Positions 49,498 to 58,314 of a stretch of DNA of 64,000 nt are shown one piece after another; the stretch's first letter is position 1; every line of letters begins with the position of its first letter. This DNA is from Fulvivirga ulvae (GTDB lineage: Bacteria > Bacteroidota > Bacteroidia > Cytophagales > Cyclobacteriaceae). Below the pieces are notes generated by a model that worked only from the letters and a program-made list of their open reading frames with translations, was not told the origin of the DNA and did not search any database. Position numbers and translations under genes: made by a program. The DNA is taken from contig NZ_CP089981.1 of NCBI RefSeq assembly GCF_021389975.1, forward strand, positions 2,195,501-2,259,500, read 5' to 3'.

Positions 49498-51005
49498 CTA
49501 TCACGTTCCTCCTGGTGTTCATGTAGTACGGGAGACGTTACGGTGGACTTGATATAGTCTATGTCCATGCATTCGCGCAGCAAACTAGCCAGCTTATCGA
49601 ACTGCTCTTCTTTGTATTCCTGATGTGACTGTAGTTTTACTTCGGTAACATCTAACCCGGAAAGTAAGTGATCAACAACTACAGGGTTATCAAAAATACC
49701 ATGTATGTAGGTGCCCCAGCATTTGTCGTTGAGGTAGAAGCCGTCAGTCTTTCCGTTACGGATTTGATTTACGGGTTGAGAGCTGCCTTCCAATACCGCT
49801 GTTTCTCCCATATGGATCTCATATCCTGAACAATCTTTAGTGGAGGACAGGAAATTGAAACTGACCTGTTCGGTTGTTTTATTACCCAGCATGGTAGTTG
49901 ATACAGGCAGGAGCCCGATACCCGGGATAGCACTGGTTACTCCTTCTACGCCATCTGGGTCGTGAATCTCCTGCCCAAGCATTTGATAACCCCCGCAAAC
50001 ACCTACAACCTTTTTCCCTTTGGTATAAGCAGAAAGTATTTCCTTAACCAGTCCTTTTTTACGTATTTCCTGTAGATCACCAAGGGTGCTTTTAGTGCCT
50101 GGAATGATGATGATATCAGCCTCTTTTAGTTCCTCAGGTTTGTCAGTATAGTATAAGTGTATCCGTGGGTCTCTTTCCAGGGCATTAAAATCCGTGAAGT
50201 TTGACATTCTTGAAAGCAGTACCACGGCAACATTGATGACCATTGCTTTACTGGAGAAATTCTTGTTTACGATAGTTACCGCGTCTTCTTCTTCAATGTG
50301 AATATCTTTAAAATAAGGTACCACGCCGACTACGGGTACTCCCGTGATCTCCTCCAGTATCCGTTTGCCATCTTCAAACAGCCTGATGTCACCTCTGAAT
50401 TTATTAATAATAATGCCTTTGATCAATTTGCGCTCTTCTGCCGTGAGCAACTCCAGTGTACCGTATATGCTGCCAAAAACACCACCCCGATCAATATCCG
50501 CAATCAAATAAGTAGCAGCGTTTGCTTTCAGGGCTACTCGCATGTTGGTGATGTCCCTTGCTTTCAGGTTCAGCTCTGAGATACTTCCCGCCCCTTCTAT
50601 TACTACAGGTGCATACCGTTGGTTGAGGCGGTTAAAAGCTTCCATTACAATGTCAAAAAGCTTATCGCGGTCAGTTTGCCTGAAATAAGAAAGTGCAGAT
50701 TGGTTTCCTGCGGGCTTGCCATTGATGACCAATTGCGATGTTTGGTCACTGTTGGGCTTTAACAAAATGGGGTTCATGTCCGTATGAGGTGGAAGGCCGG
50801 CAGCATCGGCCTGCACAGCCTGTGCTCTTCCTATTTCTTTGCCATCCGGAGTAGCATAGCTGTTGTTAGACATGTTTTGGCCCTTGAAGGGTGCCGGCTG
50901 GTAGCCGTCCTGTTTCAATATCCTGCAAATGCCTGCGCATAGGATACTTTTACCGACGTCAGAGCCTGTACCTACAAACATTAAGGGGCGTAAATTATCT
51001 GTCAC
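49494..51005 (-). CDS. cobQ: Cobyric acid synthase
   Basis: A 503-residue amidotransferase completing the b, d, e and g amides of the corrin ring. The N-terminal ATPase has VGTGSDVGKSILCAG and PAPFKGQNMSNNSYAT. The glutaminase half has the cysteine in GVCGGYQMLG and the histidine in GTYIHGIFDN. It is the first gene of the third cobalamin operon. No cobalamin riboswitch was recognised in the 255-bp region upstream. Confidence 0.95.
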   Translation of the reverse strand: MTDNLRPLMFVGTGSDVGKSILCAGICRILKQDGYQPAPFKGQNMSNNSYATPDGKEIGRAQAVQADAAGLPPHTDMNPILLKPNSDQTSQLVINGKPAGNQSALSYFRQTDRDKLFDIVMEAFNRLNQRYAPVVIEGAGSISELNLKARDITNMRVALKANAATYLIADIDRGGVFGSIYGTLELLTAEERKLIKGIIINKFRGDIRLFEDGKRILEEITGVPVVGVVPYFKDIHIEEEDAVTIVNKNFSSKAMVINVAVVLLSRMSNFTDFNALERDPRIHLYYTDKPEELKEADIIIIPGTKSTLGDLQEIRKKGLVKEILSAYTKGKKVVGVCGGYQMLGQEIHDPDGVEGVTSAIPGIGLLPVSTTMLGNKTTEQVSFNFLSSTKDCSGYEIHMGETAVLEGSSQPVNQIRNGKTDGFYLNDKCWGTYIHGIFDNPVVVDHLLSGLDVTEVKLQSHQEYKEEQFDKLASLLRECMDIDYIKSTVTSPVLHEHQEERDR

Positions 51006-51260
51006 AACTACTTATTTTATCTGATTTTTGGAAAGCCGGCTTAATCCCCGGAGTCAAATTGAGCTGGAAAATTATAACTAAACTGATTAAGCTCAATAAA
51101 GTTTGACAATTCTTTGGTGCAATAAATTGATCCGGGCTTAGCTCATGTGAGAAGGAAGTTGTCAAATTTAGTGGGTCTGGGCTTGGTATGTTACGCGCAT
51201 AGTGCCGAGTTTTGAGCATAAGGGACCGTCCATAAAAGTCTAACATCCTGAGTTTTTCAA

Positions 51261-51854
51261 ATGAAAGTAAATATTGATATCAATCAGATCGTTGAAACGA
51301 TTAGTGACAGCTACTCTCCGTTAACAGCCGCCTGCAAAGCGGACCTTGCTAAAGGGCTTAAAGTGCTTGACTTCGACAGGTCTGCCATTCTTGTCAGGGA
51401 GGGGCAGTATGCAGATAAAAGCTATTTTATTGTAAAAGGATGTGCCAGGGCGTATTATTTAAAAGATGGCAAAGATATTACTGACTGGTTTGCTTTCGAA
51501 AATGACTTTATAACTGCTATCAACAGCTTCTTTCTGAATGTTCCCAGCCCACATTTTATTGAAATATTAGAACCGGGTATTTTACTGGAGCTTTCAAAGG
51601 ATAAGGTAGAGCAACTTTCTGATAAATACCATGATTTTGAGCGGCTTGCAAAAGTTGTGGTTACCAAAACGCTCCTTCAACTACAACAGCGCGTGGTATC
51701 CATTCAGTTTGAAACTGCGCTACAGAAATATGAAAACCTGTTGAAGATTCGGCCCGATATTACTCAAAGGATTCCCCTGACCCATATAGCATCATACCTG
51801 GGTATTACCCTGGAGACTTTAAGCAGGATCCGCAACCCAAAAAATGGAATTTGA
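51261..51854 (+). CDS. Crp/Fnr-family regulator
   Basis: A 197-residue regulator. The cyclic-nucleotide-binding fold covers about residues 25-120, with SAILVREGQYADKSYFIVKGCARAYY. The C-terminal helix-turn-helix is short (IASYLGITLETLSRIRNP) and ends at residue 197, as in many Bacteroidota Crp-like proteins. No iron-sulfur cysteine cluster is present. It is followed after 53 nt by a membrane protein gene, possibly its target. Confidence 0.9.
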   Translation: MKVNIDINQIVETISDSYSPLTAACKADLAKGLKVLDFDRSAILVREGQYADKSYFIVKGCARAYYLKDGKDITDWFAFENDFITAINSFFLNVPSPHFIEILEPGILLELSKDKVEQLSDKYHDFERLAKVVVTKTLLQLQQRVVSIQFETALQKYENLLKIRPDITQRIPLTHIASYLGITLETLSRIRNPKNGI

Positions 51855-51907
51855 TCTATGTCAAATGCCTAGAAGCATTTATGCCTGACCTTTGAACTCA
51901 AAAAGAC

Positions 51908-52519
51908 ATGAGGAAAATTCATTACTTATCAGGCATTATACTCACCATTTTTATTGGTCTGCACTTGTTCAACCATATAACTGCTATATGGGGTGCCGAT
52001 ACTCACATTAAAGTGATGAGCATGCTACGGCACTTTTATCGCAACCTCTTTGCTGAGGTGATTTTGTTAGCCGCTGTTTTTGTTCAGATGTTTTCTGGTT
52101 TCACACTGTTCAGGCGGCATAGGAAACGTACTACTTCCAAATATGAAAAATTACACCTATGGTCAGGGTTATATATGGCTGCTTTCCTCACCATCCATTT
52201 AAGCGCTATTTTCTTTGGCAGAATGGTGCTGCACCTTGATACCAACTTTTATTTTGGCGTAGCCGGACTGAATGCTTTTCCTTACAATTTGTTTTTCATC
52301 CCTTATTATGGTCTTGCCATCTTTTCATTTTTTGGTCATTTAGCAGCTATTCACCATAAGAAAATGAATCGGTTTATCCTTGGCATATCACCGTCCAGGC
52401 AGTCCGGATTGATCTTGATTGTGGGTACTGCCTTAACTATTTTAATATTCTATGGGCTGACCAATCAGTTTCAAGGGGTGACTGTGCCAACTGAATATGA
52501 AGTGCTGATAGGAAAATAA
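51908..52519 (+). CDS. Cytochrome-b-like four-helix membrane protein
   Basis: A 203-residue protein with about five hydrophobic helices: residues 5-25, 45-68, 85-105, 125-148 and 160-185. Histidines fall within or at the ends of helices (GLHLFNHITAIWG, LHLWSGLYMAAFLTIHLSAI, FGHLAAIHHKKM), suggestive of heme ligation as in succinate dehydrogenase cytochrome b or cytochrome b561 types. Family not certain. It lies behind a Crp-like regulator and before an alpha/beta hydrolase. Confidence 0.75.
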   Translation: MRKIHYLSGIILTIFIGLHLFNHITAIWGADTHIKVMSMLRHFYRNLFAEVILLAAVFVQMFSGFTLFRRHRKRTTSKYEKLHLWSGLYMAAFLTIHLSAIFFGRMVLHLDTNFYFGVAGLNAFPYNLFFIPYYGLAIFSFFGHLAAIHHKKMNRFILGISPSRQSGLILIVGTALTILIFYGLTNQFQGVTVPTEYEVLIGK

Positions 52520-52602
52520 ACAGGTATTACAGACAAATATTTTTTATCTGCTGACATAGGGTTGACAGTTTTAGCTATTACTATTGCGTAAACAATTATC
52601 CC

Positions 52603-53490
52603 ATGAAAAAACTAATACTAGCTGCGGCTGCCTGCCTGTCGATAGCAGGTGGAGCCTACGCTCAAACCCCGAACCCAATGAAGAAAGAACAAGTCAGCAT
52701 TAACGACAAAGTAAAGATCAATTACCTGCAAAGTGGTAGCGGAGACACAACGTTACTTTTTTTACATGGCTGGTGCATTAACAGCGGCTATTGGAAGGAT
52801 CAGATTACCCATTTCAGCAATGACTATAATGTATATGCCATGGACTTGCCGGGTTTTGGCAAATCTACTGCAGAAGGCAGAACGGAGTGGACAATTAAGG
52901 AATATGCAGATGATGTAGTTGGGTTTATTAAAGAAGAAAAACTTAAAAATGTAGTAGTTATAGGCCACTCGATGTCAGGTGATATCATGTTACACGTGGC
53001 CATGGATCTGCCGTCAGAAGTCATCGGGCTGGTGGGTGTTGATAACTTCAAATTTGTAGGTGTAGAGTTCTCTCCAGAGGATATGAAGTATCTGGAAAAT
53101 TATTTCAAGGCACTTGAAAGTGATTTCGCCAAAAATGCACCTGCATACTCTGAGAAAACGCTGTTTCAGCCGTCTACTCCGGCAGAAGTAAAAAAAGCTG
53201 TTATGAATGATATAGCCAACACCGACCCTACTATCGGCTATAGGTCATTAAAAGACCTCATGCAGGGCTTTGGAAGCACGGCTGAGCTGCTTCAAAAATT
53301 ACCCTTGAAGCTCTACCTCATCAATAGCACGGCTGAGCCTACTTATGCGGAGGGGCTGGAAGCAAATTGTAAGAATGGATTCCAGATTGAGTCGGTCGGT
53401 GCAACAGGCCATTACCCTATGGTTGAAAGTCCTGAGGTTTTTAACAGTGCATTAGATAATATTTTGCAATCAATACACCAGACACATTAG
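52603..53490 (+). CDS. Secreted alpha/beta hydrolase
   Basis: A 295-residue hydrolase with signal peptide MKKLILAAAACLSIAGGAYA. The oxyanion segment is FLHGWCINSGYW, the nucleophile Ser123 is in GHSMSG, and the catalytic histidine is in ATGHYPMVESPEVF near the C-terminus. Substrate unknown; esterases and haloalkane-type hydrolases share this fold. Confidence 0.9.
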   Translation: MKKLILAAAACLSIAGGAYAQTPNPMKKEQVSINDKVKINYLQSGSGDTTLLFLHGWCINSGYWKDQITHFSNDYNVYAMDLPGFGKSTAEGRTEWTIKEYADDVVGFIKEEKLKNVVVIGHSMSGDIMLHVAMDLPSEVIGLVGVDNFKFVGVEFSPEDMKYLENYFKALESDFAKNAPAYSEKTLFQPSTPAEVKKAVMNDIANTDPTIGYRSLKDLMQGFGSTAELLQKLPLKLYLINSTAEPTYAEGLEANCKNGFQIESVGATGHYPMVESPEVFNSALDNILQSIHQTH

Positions 53491-53519
53491 CAAAACGAAA
53501 TAAGTAACTAGTTCAACCT

Positions 53520-53714
53520 GGGATAAATTTCTCTATTTGAGACCCGAAATGAAGCAACTAACCTTAAAATATGCGTTTTGGAAGCACTTACATGTTGGCA
53601 CGGCTGTTGTTTTAGTTTATTCGGTTAGGTTGAACAAAAGCTGTTATTTCGTTTTTAGTTGGTTTTAACGAAAACAGTCAGAAGCCGCCCTCTGGTAAAG
53701 GGCGGCTTTTTTTA
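53520..53714 (+). repeat. Tandem non-coding unit, copy 1 (candidate small RNA with terminator)
   Basis: The conserved core 53593-53710 matches core 54035-54152 at 114 of 118 positions without gaps. The 60 nt upstream are only loosely similar, although both copies keep a CTCTATTTGA box at about the same distance. The core ends in a GC-rich terminator hairpin with T-run. No credible open frame spans it; the longest is a 7-codon ATGTTGGCACGG frame. A small-RNA gene is the simplest reading. The gap 53491-54302 holds no protein gene that I can support. Confidence 0.55.
53682..53714 (+). terminator. Terminator of tandem unit 1
   Basis: AAGCCGCCC (53682-53690) pairs with GGGCGGCTT (53700-53708) and is followed by five more T residues. 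Confidence 0.85.
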
Positions 53715-53960
53715 TTTTCATTCCTGGTCATCCCTCCTTAATTCGATCCTTTTACAAGTTGAAGTTATGCGCTGGAAACAGCGGAATAGTCGCTGTCTTG
53801 AGCACTTACCACTGCCAATGTTACAAAGCGGTAAAACTTTACCAAACTTTCAAAGTTTAGTAAGGCTACCCTTTAATCAGTTCGCTATTAGTAACAATGA
53901 TCCAATCTGAAATATGGTGCATGGAGTCGCTCTTTAAACGGAAAATAAAATACTCAAATC

Positions 53961-54156
53961 GGGACAGGCTTCTCTATTTGAAACTAACAAAGGCTGATAT
54001 TTTGCTTAAAATCAAGTTTTCCTGCACATTTAAGTGTTGGCACGGCTGTTGTTTTAGTTTATCCGGTTAGGTTGAACAAAAGCTGTTATTTCGTTTTTAG
54101 TTGGTTTTAACGAGAACAGTAAGAAGCCGCTCTCTGGTAAAGGGCGGCTTTTCTTA
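53961..54156 (+). repeat. Tandem non-coding unit, copy 2 (candidate small RNA with terminator)
   Basis: Second copy of the unit, offset by 442 bp. Of the four changes in the core, one lies in the terminator stem (C to T) and keeps pairing as a G-U pair. This is consistent with selection on RNA structure. The putative short frame starts with GTG instead of ATG here, arguing against translation. Confidence 0.55.
54124..54156 (+). terminator. Terminator of tandem unit 2
   Basis: AAGCCGCTC (54124-54132) pairs with GGGCGGCTT (54142-54150) with one G-U pair, followed by TTCTTATTT. Confidence 0.8.
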
Positions 54157-54302
54157 TTTCATATCAGACTGCAAGACAGTTATTGCAACTACAGTCGTAT
54201 TTAAATTTCCATATCCAATAATTTCTGAGACCTTGCCAATTGCTCTTGCCGATTGCTGTTAACGGGACTGGTATAAGTTCAAAAATATCATTAAATTGAT
54301 AC

Positions 54303-54875
54303 ATGGAAGTTGCAGAAGTTCAAAAGCAATATATTCGGGGACTCCTGATCAAGGGTCGTAAAATAGAAGCTATTAAATACCTCCGAACCAATTTTGACTT
54401 AACCTTAAGAGATGCCAAACGGCTTGCCGAGTTAATTGATGAAGATATCGCTGATGATGAGTATATCAGAAGGCCAGGACCATTTAGTGGTGGTGGAGTT
54501 GCCATCCTGACTATTGTCTTTGGATTAGTTGGTGTTATCATGCTTGGGGTGGCGATCCATTTGTACACTTCCAATCGCAGTTTTGTCAGGGAAGCTGAGC
54601 AGACAGTTGCTATTGTGGTAAGCAACCCTTCCCAGCCGGTATTTGAATATGAAATTAACGGCCAGATATACACTTATTATTCCAACGTAGAATCCGATCC
54701 CCCCAGTTACTCTATGGGTGAAGAGGTACCGATTTATGTTAATCCCAGTAACCCGAACGATGTGCTTATCAATACCTTCATGGATCGCTGGTTTCTCATT
54801 TCGCTGCTCGGAGGCATGGGGGTAATCTTTCTCGGCGTTAGTATGCTGGTGTTTTTTGCAGCACGAGCCCGTTAA
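54303..54875 (+). CDS. Membrane protein with bL12-CTD-like N-terminus and DUF3592-like domain
   Basis: A 190-residue protein. Residues 8-46 (LIKGRKIEAIKYLRTNFDLT, then LRDAKRLAELIDED) resemble the C-terminal domain of ribosomal protein bL12 used as a stand-alone module in membrane proteins. Two helices at about 65-88 and 163-186 flank an extracytoplasmic beta segment (QPVFEYEINGQIYTYYSNVE, EEVPIYVNPSNPNDV). The latter pattern is DUF3592-like and shared with the protein at 27513. Its stop abuts the end of the convergent cupin gene. Function unknown. Confidence 0.7.
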   Translation: MEVAEVQKQYIRGLLIKGRKIEAIKYLRTNFDLTLRDAKRLAELIDEDIADDEYIRRPGPFSGGGVAILTIVFGLVGVIMLGVAIHLYTSNRSFVREAEQTVAIVVSNPSQPVFEYEINGQIYTYYSNVESDPPSYSMGEEVPIYVNPSNPNDVLINTFMDRWFLISLLGGMGVIFLGVSMLVFFAARAR

Positions 54876-55247
54876 TTATATCCATTCCAACTCCTTCACC
54901 GTCAACTCGGACTCAACCTCGCCTGTATGCGCCGTTGATATGGGTTCAAATAGCATAACATGGCACTCTTCCTCAGCTACAGGCAGGTGCTCCACCCCTT
55001 TTGGCACTACGAACATTTCTCCTTCATTCAAATCGACTTTTCCATCTCTGAAGTGCAGCGTCATGCTGCCCTTTACAATTAAAAACATTTCGTCTTCGTT
55101 GGCGTGACTATGCCAAACCATCTCTCCCTTTAGCTTGGCGAGCTTTACATACTGGCCGTTCAGCTCCCCCACAATCTTTGGTGTCCAGTATGCGGAAAAA
55201 CGGGAGAACTTTTCTTTGAGGTTTACCTTGGGCTTCATAATCTTCAA
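54876..55247 (-). CDS. Cupin domain protein
   Basis: A 123-residue single-domain cupin. Motif 1 is MVWHSHANEDEMFLIVKGSMTL with metal ligands His-His-Glu (HSHANEDE). Motif 2 is NEGEMFVVPKGVEHLPVA, with its histidine in PKGVEH. All metal-ligand positions are intact. Substrate unknown; convergent to the DUF3592-like gene with zero spacing. Confidence 0.9.
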   Translation of the reverse strand: MKIMKPKVNLKEKFSRFSAYWTPKIVGELNGQYVKLAKLKGEMVWHSHANEDEMFLIVKGSMTLHFRDGKVDLNEGEMFVVPKGVEHLPVAEEECHVMLFEPISTAHTGEVESELTVKELEWI

Positions 55248-55493
55248 ATTAGTAGTTATAGTTTGTTTAAGGTACGTGATTTTGTCTCAACTTTCATTAT
55301 CTGCTGCTATTCATGATGTTAAATTCTGCTTTCATCACGTTATTGTCTCTCAAGATCACCTGATTGCTCTCCGTCTGTGTAAAGAAATATGGTGTTTGTC
55401 ACAAATAATAATCTATTCGGCATAAGAGCTTCGTTAGCCTGTAACTATTGCGGATAATAGCAGTAATAACTTATAAGGTACAAAGCTCTAACA

Positions 55494-58145
55494 ATGAAGT
55501 TTCTGCTTCTTTTTTTTATTAATATTTCAATCGTTTTCGGCGGCTATGCACAAGATCCTGCTGTTAAATCTTATACTACGCAGCGCATAACGGGAGAACC
55601 ACCTAAAATAGATGGCAAAGCGGATGATAATGCCTGGGACCTGGTTCCCTGGGGAGGTGGTGATTTCACGCAGCGTACGCCAGATGATGGTGCTGCCCCT
55701 TCCGTTCAGACACAGTTCAAAATTCTCTACGATGCTAAAAACCTCTATGTGCTCTTTAAGAACCTTGACCCGGAACCCGCCAAAATAGTTAGTCGTATGT
55801 CGAGGAGGGATGGTTTCGAAGGCGATTTTGTAGAGGTGAATATTGATAGTTACTATGATAAAAGAACAGCATTTTCATTTACAGCATCAGTTTCCGGTGT
55901 AAAGGGAGATGAGTACGTATCTAACAACGGGAATAACTGGGATAGCAACTGGGACCCTATCTGGTACCTTAAAACGAGCATTAATGATGAAGGTTGGATT
56001 GCTGAGATGAGGATTCCTCTTAGCCAGCTTCGTTTTGCCGATAAGCCGGAGCACGTCTGGGGTCTGCAGGTCACACGGCGTTTCTTCAGGAACAACGAGC
56101 GCTCCAACTGGCAGTATATACCTCAGGATGCAGCAGGCTGGGTGCATTTGTTTGGAGAGCTGCGGGGATTAACCGGTATAAGGCCCCAAAAGCAATTGGA
56201 AATACAACCTTACGTACTCGCGAAAACAGAGCGGTTTAAAAAAGAAGAGGGTAATCCTTATGCTACGGGCTCATCCTCAGACATTGACTTTGGTCTTGAT
56301 GCAAAAATTGGTATTACCAGCGATATCACTCTGGATCTCACAGTAAATCCGGATTTTGGACAGGTTGAAGCCGATCCCTCGCAGGTGAATTTATCCGCAT
56401 TCAGGCTTTTCTTTCCAGAACAGCGGCCCTTTTTTATTGAAGGTAGTAATATCCTCACCTTTCCAGTTTCCAATTCGGGAAACAACAACCTGTTTTATTC
56501 CAGGCGAATAGGCCGGAACCCTCAGCAGTCTATTGATACTGACGATGATGATCTGGATGGCGACGGAGAAGCGGACGATGACGATGTGGATGAATTTGTT
56601 AAATCATCTACCAACTCGCGAATATTGGGAGCGGCTAAAATAACAGGTAAAAATAAGAATGGTTTTTCATGGGGAATCCTGGAGTCCGTAACGGCCGTGG
56701 AGACTGCTGAAATAGATAGCCTGGGCTATACCCGGGAAGAAACTATTGAACCTCTGACCAACTATTTCGTCGCCCGGGCACAGCAGGATATTAATAAAGG
56801 AAACACTCTTGTAGGAGGAATGATAACAGTAACAAACCGAAAGATAGAGGAACCGAAACTGAACTGGCTTCATAAGTCTGCCTATACGGCTGGTCTCGAT
56901 TTTACGCAATACTGGCTCCAGCGCACTTATTTCATCACTTCTAAAATGATAGTAAGCAAGGTAGAAGGAAGCGCGGAGGCAGTGACTTCGACACAGAAGT
57001 CACCCGAGAGGTTCTTTCAGCGCTCAGATAATCACCACACCAAGCTTGATACTACCAGAAATGAACTGACGGGTACAGGAGGCACCCTTGTTTTTGGTAA
57101 AAGAAGTGGAAAAGTTATTTATGATGTAGGCTTTAACTGGTTGTCGCCCGAACTGGAGTTAAACGATATTGGGTTTCTCGGTCAAACCGATATGATGACC
57201 CAATGGCTATGGGTCCAGTATAGAAAGCTCAAGCCATTTGGTGCATTCAGGTCATTACGTGTTAATCTCAATCAGTCCTCATCATGGGATTTTGGAGGTG
57301 TAAATACGGAGAAAGATATGGATATGGAAACCAACTTTGAGTTTAAGAATTTCTGGTATGGAGGAGCTGGTTTTTATGTGCGCAGTTATTCTATTTCCAA
57401 TGCCGATTTACGGGGAGGCCCCGCCCTGACTTATCCCGGCCGTTTTGAATACTGGGCCTGGTTAGGCTCGGATACAAGGAAAAAATTTAGCGTAGAAGTA
57501 AATCCCTGGTGGGGTTTCGGCTTTGACGACAACCAAAAGAACAGGGGTTTATGGGTCAATTTCATATATCGCCCAAGCAATGCCTGGAATATCTCCCTCA
57601 ATCCAAGCGTAAGCAATAATGTGGATAAAATGCAATATGTAACTACTGTGGATAACCGGGGTGGGGATGAGTACATCATTGCTCAAATTGATCAGACCAC
57701 TTACAATATGTCCTTTAGGATGACTTATATGATCACCCCCAATATGTCGATCCAATATTGGGGACAGCCCTTTGCGGCTTCTGGCAGCTACTCCGAGTTT
57801 AAGAAGGTGACAGAACCGGATGCAGAAAAATATTCCAATCGGTTTGTTATAGTCGGGAGTACTTATGATTCCGAAAATGATGAGTACCTGATCGACGAAA
57901 ACCTGGATGGTGAAACAGACTATACCATAGAGAATCCTGATTTTAATTTTGCCCAGTTCCGCTCCAACATGGTGCTCAGGTGGGAATACATTCCGGGGTC
58001 AACATTATTTCTGGTCTGGACACAAAACCGCTCTGAATCCCCAGACAACCATAGCCATACTTTTGCGCATCTCTATGGAGGCTTATTTGATAAAAAACCG
58101 CATAACATTTTCCTTTTAAAGTATACTTACAGGTTTATCTTGTGA
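55494..58145 (+). CDS. Outer-membrane protein with CBM9-like domain and DUF5916 barrel
   Basis: An 883-residue exported protein (signal peptide residues 1-19, ending GGYA-QDP). Residues about 30-220 form a carbohydrate-binding module 9-like domain (PPKIDGKADDNAWDLVPW, LYVLFKNLDPEPAKI). The remaining about 650 residues are a DUF5916 region with DITLDLTVNPDFGQVEADPSQVNLSAFRLFFPEQRPFFIEGS, the family's hallmark. The C-terminus FLLKYTYRFIL is typical of barrel proteins. An acidic loop (DTDDDDLDGDGEADDDDVDE) near residues 345-365 may bind calcium. Role in glycan or peptide handling is inferred only. Confidence 0.9.
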   Translation: MKFLLLFFINISIVFGGYAQDPAVKSYTTQRITGEPPKIDGKADDNAWDLVPWGGGDFTQRTPDDGAAPSVQTQFKILYDAKNLYVLFKNLDPEPAKIVSRMSRRDGFEGDFVEVNIDSYYDKRTAFSFTASVSGVKGDEYVSNNGNNWDSNWDPIWYLKTSINDEGWIAEMRIPLSQLRFADKPEHVWGLQVTRRFFRNNERSNWQYIPQDAAGWVHLFGELRGLTGIRPQKQLEIQPYVLAKTERFKKEEGNPYATGSSSDIDFGLDAKIGITSDITLDLTVNPDFGQVEADPSQVNLSAFRLFFPEQRPFFIEGSNILTFPVSNSGNNNLFYSRRIGRNPQQSIDTDDDDLDGDGEADDDDVDEFVKSSTNSRILGAAKITGKNKNGFSWGILESVTAVETAEIDSLGYTREETIEPLTNYFVARAQQDINKGNTLVGGMITVTNRKIEEPKLNWLHKSAYTAGLDFTQYWLQRTYFITSKMIVSKVEGSAEAVTSTQKSPERFFQRSDNHHTKLDTTRNELTGTGGTLVFGKRSGKVIYDVGFNWLSPELELNDIGFLGQTDMMTQWLWVQYRKLKPFGAFRSLRVNLNQSSSWDFGGVNTEKDMDMETNFEFKNFWYGGAGFYVRSYSISNADLRGGPALTYPGRFEYWAWLGSDTRKKFSVEVNPWWGFGFDDNQKNRGLWVNFIYRPSNAWNISLNPSVSNNVDKMQYVTTVDNRGGDEYIIAQIDQTTYNMSFRMTYMITPNMSIQYWGQPFAASGSYSEFKKVTEPDAEKYSNRFVIVGSTYDSENDEYLIDENLDGETDYTIENPDFNFAQFRSNMVLRWEYIPGSTLFLVWTQNRSESPDNHSHTFAHLYGGLFDKKPHNIFLLKYTYRFIL

Positions 58146-58314
58146 GGCTGAATAAAATATTAGGGAAGTTATTTCTGCCTGAAGGTTATTATTTGCAAGA
58201 AGCCATTCCAGCCTGCTAGTGGCAAAGGGTCAACAAAAATGCCTGAAGACATGCTTTTAAACTGAATACTGTTTATCTTATATAGGCATTTTGGATATTT
58301 TTCAAGTTGGCCGT

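Noticed and set aside
51006..51260. Search for a third cobalamin riboswitch in front of cobQ
   Set aside because: None of the conserved blocks (GCCACTG, GGGAAGGC, GACCTGCC) is present on either strand of the interval.
53659..53910. Open frame of 83 codons starting inside tandem unit 1
   Set aside because: It runs through the terminator hairpin and T-run, is basic and irregular, and is not preserved in the second copy.
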